Shown here: piece after piece, positions 8,857 to 15,000 of the stretch | How positions within the stretch are numbered: position 1 is the first letter of the stretch | How the letters are laid out: every line of letters begins with the position of its first letter | Assembly (NCBI GenBank): GCA_009663005.1 | Contig: CM018905.1 | Span: 14,932,403-14,947,402 of the forward strand | Source: Actinidia chinensis | Lineage: Eukaryota; Streptophyta; Magnoliopsida; Ericales; Actinidiaceae | Direction: 5' to 3' | DNA length: 15,000 nt | Notes under the pieces: generated by a model | The model's database searches: none | Told to the model about the DNA's origin: nothing | What the model saw: only the letters and a program-made list of their open reading frames with translations | Made by a program: the position numbers and the translations under genes

Positions 8857-9479
8857 ATATAGACACCGAAACAGGGCTCTTATTTATATTTGATAACTGT
8901 GGTATAAGTGTAGATGTATGCGTGATTTCTGAATGTTATTTAACATAACCAATTGATAAACTTGTAGCCCCATATATAAACAACAAAACCAATTGATCAG
9001 TTTCAGGTATAATCTGTGTTAGCTGGACGCGGGTGCGGGTGTCGTGTGCGGGACGGAATCTAGGTGTCGGGACAATGTGAAGGTCAAAAAATAGAGGATA
9101 CGCGGATATGGACTGAAATTTGACCACGGGTGCGGGTAGGATTACGGTATTTATTTTTTAAACTTTTAATATAAAAAATTGTGATTTTTTCATATTTAAA
9201 AGGAAATTATAATTGCAATAGATTGTTTTCTTAGTAATTTTATTATAATTACTTTTATTGCAATATTGTTTTTAATTTTGCGATCCCAAAAAATTGCATC
9301 CGAAAAATATCAAAGAAAAGTAAAGGGTATAAAAATCATAACATAATTCAAAGTGAAGGGGGGCCAATTGTAATTAATCATAAACGAAATAAATAAGAAG
9401 TACAGAATGGCTCAGGTTAATTGCCTTATTTTACCAGCAACCCCACACGGCACAACAAATCCACACGGCGTGCACCACA

Positions 9480-9530
9480 GAGAGAGAGAGAGGGAGAGAG
9501 TTGAGAGACGCTGAAGAGAGAGAGAGCAAA
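9480..9530. repeat. GA-rich tract
   Basis: The plus strand is a run of AGAGAG repeats with small interruptions, inside the hAT-type element. Such CT/GA tracts are common in plant 5' leaders. Together with the following GC-rich block it may be a captured gene start, but no coding match was recognised. Confidence 0.8.
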
Positions 9531-9723
9531 TCGACGAAGCCTCGTAGGGTCAACCGACGACGGTAGCCTCAAGGAGCCTCGTTAGAGAGAGTAGTACCAC
9601 ATTAGAGAGGGACCAAATCAAGTATCAGAGGAGTCTAATCGAAGCAAATCGAAGCAATCGGACATGTTCAAAATCAGAACTCCGACGAAGGGCGCAACAG
9701 AGAGAGAAGCTTGTCGGAGTCTA

Positions 9724-9771
9724 GGCAAGGGTCGGCGAAGCTCGTCGGAGCCGGCAAGGGTCGGCGAAGCT
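9724..9771. repeat. 29-bp tandem repeat inside the hAT-type element
   Basis: GGCAAGGGTCGGCGAAGCT occurs at 9724-9742 and 9753-9771, 29 bp apart, with related CGTCGGAG spacer sequence. It lies in the GC-rich interior. The open frames across it (such as 9664-9924 plus) are short and arginine/serine-biased; I see no protein family in them. Confidence 0.85.
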
Positions 9772-10038
9772 TCGTCGACAGGCGAGGCGAGAGATCTATC
9801 TCGTTGGAGCCTCGTTAACGGGTCATATGTTATTGGCCAGCAGTGGCTAGGGACTATATTCCTTCCCACCGCGACGGCGGTGGCGACGACTCGATCGACG
9901 GCCGGACGACAACAACAACTCTAGCCGTATCCCGGATTCAAATTGCCGCAACCCGACACAAATCCGCACCAGTGTCGGATCGTGTCGACATGGGTACTCC
10001 ATCAATTTCAAGCGAGGCCAGGTAACACAGGGTATAAT

Positions 10039-11004
10039 GAGCAGTTAGGTACGCATAGTCAAACCAACTGCATGCTATATCATGGCCCCTAATGGTGTGA
10101 ATAAATCATCCAAAAACAAACAAATTACCTAACTTACAGAAGATGTTAGTGATCTTAAAGACTTCTCCCACCTTTTTGCATTAATTATCCTCAATTTTAC
10201 TACGTTACAAGCATTTTATGAGAAAAAATGGCTTTCTATTATAAACAATGCTCAATTGGATATTTACTAATTAGATCTCAAAAAAGGCTTTTGCCACCAA
10301 CTAAATCATGTTCTGTCAACAATGACTACATGTCATGCAGTTAATACCTTATAGATAATCATATAATTTACCTAAAAGTGTTTTCCTTCATTCCAGGAGC
10401 CTTTCTTCTCAGTCAAACATCTTTTATGACATCAGCATGCGCACAAATACACCATATACGTCAATAGATGTGTGAAAAAACAACATTTCCCATATCCCAG
10501 ATGTGCTAAAGAAGACCAATTTTACTCTATATATCCAATTTACTAAGATGGCTATCTATTATATCACACCCACCATTGTAGCAAAGTTCAACTTCAACAT
10601 CTTCATCTCAAGAGTATTAAACTCAATATGTATGCAAACAAGGAGTATCATAGACATTGACCAACCACATAAAGCCTAAGTGCATATATCATTCTAATCA
10701 AAATTCATTAAATTGAACAGAAGGATATCATTTCTCACCGAAGACTCCAAAAATACCGTTAATCCTGTTTCTTCATTAATTAAATCCAAAAAGAAAGAAA
10801 CAACAACAGCAGCAAGCAATCATTGAATTGCTTCAAAATCAGTTTCCAACAGGGAGTGCCAGCATTGAGCAAATTGCAGGTCCATACAGAAAATTAAACA
10901 ATTACTAAATTGATGAATGAATAAGCAAGTTAAGAATCCATCCCAAAAGCTATCACAAAACCAATAATAGGGCAGCAGATAATAATTTTTTTTTATATAA
11001 TTAA
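10039..11004. other. Presumed ECA3-relic intron, no feature
   Basis: AT-rich DNA to the right of the hAT-type element. The minus frame at 10820-11059 overlaps the eroded exon candidate in another frame and shows no family match. No upstream INO80B exon was found here. Confidence 0.5.
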
Positions 11005-11108
11005 TAAAGACTTGAACTCCAGTTTCTTTACTAAGGAAATTGGACAAAGGAGCTTGCATTCACATATAAAAGTACTAACAAATGGTGGCCTGAACTGCCA
11101 AGAGCCAA
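11005..11108 (-). pseudogene. Eroded ECA3-like transmembrane exon (LVLKQFDDLLVKILIVAA..NGETG)
   Basis: After an acceptor with a pyrimidine tract (CCCCCTTTACAG, AG at 11110-11109), one frame reads QLALGSSGHHLLVLLYVNAS, followed by SFVQFP. Set against the family segment KLVLKQFDDLLVKILIVAAIVSFVLAL, the leading L, the LLV core and the SFV block align. Directly downstream, in a shifted frame, KETG followed by a phenylalanine-containing stretch recalls NGETGLTAFLEP. Consecutive TAG and TAA codons interrupt the first frame. This would be the first membrane helix of the pump. The alignment was made by eye and needs a proper search. The 3' boundary is approximate. Confidence 0.45.
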
Positions 11109-11494
11109 CTGTAAAGGGGGAAATTCCTAAAATTCAAGTAGGGAGAGAATATGCCAGGCACGTACTTCCATCCTGTTGCTAATTCTTATGCAAAAGAAGC
11201 ATGCCAACCAAAACTTGAAACAAGAAGCCAAATATATGACAGTGCACTCGTGGAGTTTAATAACTCAGACTAAACTATATTTTACTAATTCTATTAGATT
11301 AATTCTGTTAGATCGATCTCTGAGCAAATGTTAGATTTATTTTTTAGTTAAGTAAATGGGGAGGCGGGCAAATAGCATGGGGAGAGGGGAACCTTGACCT
11401 ACTCGAACCCCAACCCTTTCCTCCCGTGGAGGAACAAAGATTCTAAAAACTAAGCTGCGTCCAATGGTTATAAGTTTAGAAATTTGGAACATAC

Positions 11495-11523
11495 CCTATT
11501 TCTCGGCCACAAAGTTCCGCAAC
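11495..11523 (-). pseudogene. Eroded ECA3-like exon candidate (VAE..LYGRNVLP region)
   Basis: A strong acceptor (pyrimidine tract ending TTTTTTGTAG at 11524) is followed by codons for VAELCGREIG and then a donor-like GGTATGTT (GT at 11494-11493). The family segment here is roughly QVAEHARLYGRNVLPQEE, so a few residues appear deleted (the HAR between VAE and LYG) and others changed. The piece is short and the match is imperfect. Its support is mainly positional: it lies between exon 1 and the next ECA3 piece, on the same strand and in the right order. Confidence 0.35.
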
Positions 11524-11782
11524 CTACAAAAAACCGAAACAAACAGAGATGTTGCAATGCAACACAAACAAATCAATGTAACATAAATTTGCCCAATTGA
11601 AACCATGCATGTAAATAATAAAGATATCATGCTTCTCATTTTTATTCATTAAATAAATTCAAGAAACAAACAATGAGTAACTGGAAATCAGCTAGGCCAT
11701 TTGTTGACTACACGCCAATGAAGTAAAAAACAAATGTTTAGAGCAATGAATTTCATGTAATTCAATAGGATAACACCTCTTA

Positions 11783-11871
11783 GGCCATCTCCAATTATTG
11801 GAGGTCGTCTTTTGTCATTTGTCCATCCAATTTAAATTTGATGAAAGAACTGGTGAAGGTTGGAGATGTCC
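11783..11871. mobile_element. 89-bp Harbinger/Tourist-type MITE with TTA target duplication
   Basis: The ends GGCCATCTCCAA (11783-11794) and TTGGAGATGTCC (11860-11871) are inverted repeats with 11 of 12 matches. TTA flanks both sides (11780-11782 and 11872-11874), the 3-bp target duplication typical of PIF/Harbinger MITEs. GGNCATCTCCAA is a familiar terminal sequence for this class. It has no coding capacity. Confidence 0.85.
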
Positions 11872-11901
11872 TTATGCATGCCAATAATTTCCAGTAATAG
11901 A

Positions 11902-11925
11902 AGACCTGCTACGGATCAGGTCTTT
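11902..11925. repeat. Short perfect hairpin
   Basis: AAGACCTG and CAGGTCTT form an 8-bp perfect stem around an 8-nt loop, 30 bp beyond the MITE. No function is assigned. It could be a remnant of another small element. Confidence 0.6.
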
Positions 11926-12039
11926 TCATTTTTGTGTTATAGTTTCAAAACAGAAACCTCTGGTCATGGTGCATATTTAATGTAAATTAATAAAGAACAC
12001 TAGACATTGTTTTTTTGGGCAAGTAAGAATACTAGATAC

Positions 12040-13390
12040 TAACAAAGAAAATTCAGGAAAAACGGAAGGCAAAGCTTCAAGGCATAGAACAACCACTTAG
12101 CAAGATTCAAATATTAAAATTCTTTACGTGATCTTTCCAATCATCCAAAAAAAGAGGATAAAACGAAAACAAATAAGGTTTAAGAGTTCTTCGTGTAAGA
12201 TCTCTGAGCACATCTCCATTCCTTCATCATCAAATTTAAACTTGGTGAAAGAAAGGGCAAAAAGGGAACGTCAATCCTTTTATCAAACTTGCATCAAATC
12301 AAGAAATAACCAAATCGTTCGTCAAATGAAGTATGAATGACATCTTTCATCAAATCCACTTTTCAAATTTCAATGAACTTCTAAAAAGATATGGATTGGA
12401 TTTGAATGAGTTTTTCATTCATCAAAAAAGGCAAAAAGAGGGGTTGGGAATTCTGTGTAAAGACTTGGCGAAGAGGGTGCATCATCATACCAAAACAAGC
12501 TTTTAACTAAAAATTGACTCTGACATTGATGGAAAAAGAAAAGGGTAAGGATCGAAGATGGCCTAAAGAACACTTGCACCAGCTGCAAAACTTCAAGGCC
12601 CTACAACAGTCCAAAAGCAAACCCCAATCCTTTCACTAAACTTGTATCAAATCAAGCCAAACCAAAATCCTCCATCAAATCATGTACGATTAAAATCTTT
12701 CACCAAATCAACTTTTTACTTGAATTTTGATGAAACTTAAAAAAGAGCAAGAATTGGAGTGAGTTTTCTTTCATCGAAAAAGGTAAAAAGAGGGGTTGAA
12801 ATTATGTGAGAAGATTTGATGAAGAGAGAGTAATGCTTGGAATGCATCACACCAAACCAACTTTTAAACAAAATTTGACTGGACGTGAAGGGAAAAAAAA
12901 GGGAGTAACGGGATTGAAAATGGCCATAAGAAATTCGTTGCTAAAGAAAATCAGGGTTAACGAAAGATAAAGCTTCACGACCTAGAACGGCCACTTCAAC
13001 TCCACTACGTAAGCAGGATTCATATATTCCAATCTTTCAATGATCTTTCCAATCAACCAACCAGAGGCAAAAGAAAGAAAGTTTAAGATGAATCCATTCT
13101 TTCATCATATCCACTTTATACTCAAATTTTGATGAAATTTGAATAAGACTAAAGATTTGAATGGGTTTTTGTTTCGTCGGAGATGGTAAACAGAGGTCTA
13201 AGTACCCATATTTTGGGAATTATGTGAGAAGATTCGATGAAAAAAAAAATACAAATAAGGATTTGAATTTATTAAAACAAATCAAATCCAACTCGAATTT
13301 GATGGAAAAAGAACGGAGTGAGGATTGAATTGAAGAACGGCCACTTTGACGCACTACGATCTTTCCAATCAACCAAACAGAGGCAAGAAA
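12040..13390. repeat. Cluster of diverged tandem MITE-derived repeat units
   Basis: Several motifs recur across this stretch with spacing of about 350-900 bp. AGCTTCA(A/C)G..(C/T)(A/C)TAGAAC occurs near 12072 and 12970. GATCTTTCCAATC occurs at about 12130, 13043 and 13359. CTTTCA(T/C)CAAATC-type blocks followed by AAGAGGGGTTG or a relative occur near 12344, 12697 and 13099. One sub-unit, about 12208-12564, has inverted ends resembling the MITE at 11783 (GCACATCTCC left, GATGGCC right, the latter followed by TAA). I read this as nested Harbinger-type MITE copies plus local tandem duplication of the presumed first intron of the ECA3 relic. Boundaries are approximate. Open frames here are not genes. 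Confidence 0.7.
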
Positions 13391-13399
13391 TAAAATCAC

Positions 13400-13429
13400 T
13401 GAAACAGACTTTGCGTAAGCGTCCTCCAT
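13400..13429 (-). pseudogene. ECA3-like: ECA3-like exon 1 (start codon exon)
   Basis: The minus strand reads MEDAYAKSVS from the ATG at 13427-13429. This is almost identical to the start of plant ECA3 proteins (MEDAYARSVSEVLDFFGVD). After the serine the sequence runs into GTGATTTT, a usable splice donor at 13399-13398, and similarity to the family stops there. The ATG context (TTCAATGG) is good, with G at +4. An in-frame ATG at 13490-13492 would add 21 residues, but the TATA box at 13512-13519 predicts transcription starting downstream of it, so I chose 13429. The exon is intact, unlike the pieces further downstream. Confidence 0.75.
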
Positions 13430-13511
13430 TGAAGAGGCAAATCGAGCAAGCTCGAGCGTTTCTGTTACTTCCAATCGTTCCTTCATCTCCATTGATGTTT
13501 GGTTCGTGAAA

Positions 13512-13519
13512 TATTTATA
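13512..13519 (-). promoter_or_regulatory. TATA box of the ECA3-like relic
   Basis: The minus strand reads TATAAATA here, 83 bp upstream of the ATG at 13429. Transcription would be expected to start about 25-30 bp downstream, near 13485, leaving a leader of about 55 nt and excluding the upstream in-frame ATG at 13492. This is inferred from motif and spacing only. Confidence 0.5.
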
Positions 13520-13595
13520 TGAGAACCTGGTGTCGGTGTTTTTCTCAGTAGAACTAGAGAGACGTTACAATTAAAGTGAAGTCACGATCGAAGAC

Positions 13596-13603
13596 TAGGG
13601 TTT
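13596..13603 (-). promoter_or_regulatory. Telo-box (AAACCCTA)
   Basis: The minus strand reads AAACCCTA, the plant telo-box, common near the start of broadly expressed plant genes. It lies about 80 bp upstream of the presumed TATA box of the ECA3-like relic. This agrees with a retained promoter fragment but does not prove activity. Confidence 0.5.
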
Positions 13604-13835
13604 GAGGCTTATATTTTTTTGGAAAATTTTCATATCAGTGTTAAGACTTCATTTACTATTAATTACCTAATCTTACCGAAAATAATATATCGGGGGTAGT
13701 GAGTTGTAATAAACATTACCTCCCTTGTCGGCAACGATCACCGTCAGTCGCCAGTCGCCGATGTCCTACACCAATAATCATTGGATTTAAATCCTAAAAA
13801 CCAAAAACCCACAAATCTTCAAATTAGTTTCATAT

Positions 13836-13836
<1 letters not shown>
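13604..13836. other. Upstream region of the ECA3 relic
   Basis: The region continues away from the telo-box. A GC-richer patch (13725-13765) has repeated GTCGCC sequence. No further promoter element was recognised with confidence. Confidence 0.4.
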
Positions 13837-13882
<46 letters not shown>

Positions 13883-14172
13883 TCACACAAGAATCAGATC
13901 ACTTTCATCCTATATGTGAATCAATAAAATCAAAACCCACAAATCTTCAAATCGAGGAATCTATAAATCTTCAAATCAATAAACCCAAGACCCATAAAAT
14001 CTTCAAATCAAAACAACAAAAACCCACAAATTCTTCAAATCACGAAAACCAAAACCCACGTAACTTCAAATCAAGAAAACCCAAAACCACATATCTTCAA
14101 ATCAAAGTAAACCCAAAACCACAAATCTTCAAATCAATAAAACCAACATCCGTAAATCTTCAAATCAACAAA
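13804..14172. repeat. CTTCAAATC minisatellite, nine copies
   Basis: The core AAATCTTCAAATCAA with AAAACCCACA sequence between copies recurs nine times with spacing of about 22-39 bp, except for the first copy, which is separated from the rest by the TAGA array. Units differ by small changes and indels, so it is an old array. No coding frame runs through it. Confidence 0.85.
13837..13881. repeat. (TAGA)11 microsatellite
   Basis: Eleven uninterrupted TAGA units. Such long pure arrays are usually length-variable within a species. Confidence 0.97.
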
Positions 14173-14189
14173 CCCCTTACCCGAAAACG

Positions 14190-14245
14190 CCGGTGGTCTC
14201 TCTCTTCATCGCGCGTCTTCACCCCCTCTCTGACTCTCTCTCTCT
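14190..14245. repeat. CT-rich tract
   Basis: CTCTCTCTTC and GACTCTCTCTCTCTCC runs within a short GC-richer patch. Similar CT tracts occur in plant leaders, but no gene follows that I can recognise. Confidence 0.5.
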
Positions 14246-14512
14246 CCGTGTGTGGTGGCTTAACAGCTGAAGGCTCACCCAGGTTTTGTACGGTTATTTG
14301 GGGGATATGGGAAATTTTGGAGTTATTATTTGCTTATGTCAGAACAGAAAGTTTTTTTGTGAAATTTTGGTGTATTAAATTCGAACATTAAGGAGGTCAG
14401 TATAATTTTTCCAAAAAAATAAACAAATGCCTAGTTTGGGTTGACTCCTTCTGAAAGGTTCTTCCTAACGATGTTGGGCGTTGGTTTATAAATACCGAAA
14501 AAACTTTGTCAT

Positions 14513-14604
14513 GCATTTAATGATGTAAAGTAATGTTTTAAGGGAAAGGATTTCCTGATTTAATGATGTAAACTTTGTCATGATTTAATGATGTAAACTT
14601 TGTC
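14513..14604. repeat. Tandem repeats of TTTAATGATGTAAA
   Basis: TTTAATGATGTAAA occurs three times. The last two copies share the longer unit GATTTAATGATGTAAACTTT followed by GTC, 23 bp or so apart; the first is separated by a short unrelated stretch. Confidence 0.9.
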
Positions 14605-14637
14605 CTGCAATCCGGCAAGGAGTTTAAAATAACATCG

Positions 14638-14737
14638 TTTTGAGTTTCTGGGGGGCAAAAAAAATTCCTAACAAAACGAAGTCATTTTGAGTTTCTGGGG
14701 AGCAAAAAAAAATTCCTAACAAAACGACGTCGTTTTG
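14638..14737. repeat. 47-48-bp tandem duplication ending in an 18-bp palindrome
   Basis: The unit TTTTGAGTTTCTGGGG(G/A)GCA, continuing A-run, TTCCTAACAAAACGA, occurs twice, with the start of a third (TTTTGGGGG). The second copy ends in CAAAACGACGTCGTTTTG (14720-14737), a perfect palindrome with a GACGTC core of the kind bound by plant bZIP factors. The equivalent site in the first copy (CAAAACGAAGTCATTTTG) is imperfect. Confidence 0.9.
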
Positions 14738-14749
14738 GGGGTTCGGGAC

Positions 14750-15000
14750 TCAAAACGCCATGTAACTTAGCAGTAAGCTGGATCACCGCACGGACCCCGA
14801 ATCCATGTTTTAAAAGCACATAATCTCTCCTTTTTTTACCCAATCTTTAGAAGATATGCAAGTGGTGGTTATTATTTTTGCAAAAGACAGTTTTACCCTA
14901 ATATTTGATCCTTTATCTCTTTGGAATCACGAACAGATTTTACCCCTCCTATTTTTTTTACTCTTTCTATCCAATATTCCTCTCTTCGACTCTAAAGTTA
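14750..15000. other. AT-rich end of window, no gene recognised
   Basis: Phrases such as ACAGTTTTACCCTAATAT and AGATTTTACCCCTCC recall repeat-rich plant intergenic DNA. No feature can be supported. Confidence 0.4.

Larger units (their letters stand above)
9014..10030. mobile_element. Non-autonomous hAT-type DNA transposon with 8-bp target duplication
   Basis: The left end CTGTGTTAGCTGG (9014-9026) and right end CCAGGTAACACAG (10018-10030) are inverted repeats with 12 of 13 positions matching. Both sides are flanked by an identical GGTATAAT (9006-9013 and 10031-10038), an 8-bp target duplication as made by hAT elements (some Mutator-like elements make 8-9 bp). The subterminal regions are GC-rich, with GGTGCGGGTGTC-type motifs on the left and the inverse on the right. 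The interior has no transposase. It has AT-rich DNA, a GA-rich tract (9480-9530) and a GC-rich block. The terminal sequence is not a textbook hAT end, so the superfamily is tentative, but the boundaries are well supported. Confidence 0.8.
6969..13429 (-). pseudogene. ECA3-like: ECA3-type P2A calcium-transporting ATPase, 5' part, broken relic
   Basis: ECA3 is a P2A-type ATPase of about 1,000 residues that moves Ca2+ and Mn2+ into Golgi and endosomal compartments of plant cells. Only the N-terminal tenth or so can be traced here. Four exon pieces occur in protein order on the minus strand: the start MEDAYAKSVS (13400-13429), a VAELCGRE piece (11495-11523), an eroded LVLKQFDDLLVKILI-like piece (about 11005-11108), and a clean VILMILAANAA...NAEKALE exon (6969-7040). 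The exon that should encode the stretch between the start and VAE was not found. The third piece has consecutive TAG and TAA codons. None of the conserved catalytic segments, such as the DKTGT phosphorylation site, is present. The large gap between pieces three and four holds an INO80 subunit B relic and a transposon. Identity is very likely from the first and last pieces; the middle pieces are inference. I read it as a pseudogene, not a functional gene with long introns. Confidence 0.75.

Noticed and set aside
9618..9924. Open frames on both strands inside the hAT-type element
   Set aside because: They arise from the GC-rich tandem-repeat block, have arginine/serine/threonine bias, and show no transposase or other family signal.
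11340..11450. Possible SINE with box B-like GGTTCGAGTAGG on the minus strand
   Set aside because: Only one loose promoter box was seen; no box A, tail or target duplication could be supported.
12567..12625. Possible ECA3 exon 2 (FFGVDPTKGLSDSQ) on the minus strand
   Set aside because: A weak match in broken frames was considered, but the same sequence is homologous to other units of the intron repeat cluster (near 12072 and 12970), so it is repeat-derived.
1..15000. CRISPR arrays, tRNA or rRNA genes, bacterial operons or phage modules
   Set aside because: No regular spacer-repeat array, tRNA cloverleaf or rRNA sequence was seen; the introns and gene families are those of a plant nuclear genome.

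Overview
The window is nuclear DNA of a flowering plant, most likely a eudicot; I would not name a genus. The grounds are AT-rich introns and intergenic DNA, plant-type splice sites, a telo-box, small plant DNA transposons, and two gene relics whose closest recognisable relatives are plant genes. No intact protein-coding gene is visible. Most open frames are too short and too biased in composition to be genes.

Both recognisable genes lie on the minus strand and both are broken. The first is a relic of an ECA3-type P2A Ca2+/Mn2+-ATPase. It has a TATA box and telo-box upstream (13512-13603), an intact first exon (13400-13429), two badly eroded exon candidates (11495-11523 and about 11005-11108), and a clean 72-bp exon with consensus splice sites (6969-7040). 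These occur in the same order as in the ECA3 protein. The second is a relic of the 3' two-thirds of an INO80 chromatin-remodelling subunit B gene (PAPA-1 region plus zf-HIT finger), at 7119-8699. Its exon order and most splice sites are kept, but it carries about nine frameshifts and three in-frame stops. It sits, in the same orientation, inside what would be an ECA3 intron and ends only about 80 bp before the clean ECA3 exon. The result is a nested, two-gene chimeric relic.

Mobile DNA makes up much of the rest. A 1,017-bp non-autonomous element with a perfect 8-bp target duplication (9014-10030) lies in the same presumed ECA3 intron. An 89-bp MITE with TTA target duplications is at 11783-11871. 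A cluster of related, partly tandem MITE-like copies fills the first presumed intron (about 12040-13390). A terminal-inverted-repeat element with a G-rich, strand-asymmetric interior lies at 5599-6440.

The left third (1-5590) is AT-rich, gene-poor DNA with a microsatellite, two G-quadruplex-type tracts, a diverged direct repeat and a GC-rich block with a CT-rich leader (about 1915-2317). The right end (13600-15000) holds a GATA microsatellite, a CTTCAAATC minisatellite, and stacked tandem duplications ending in an 18-bp palindrome. There are no tRNA or rRNA genes, CRISPR arrays or bacterial-type operons.
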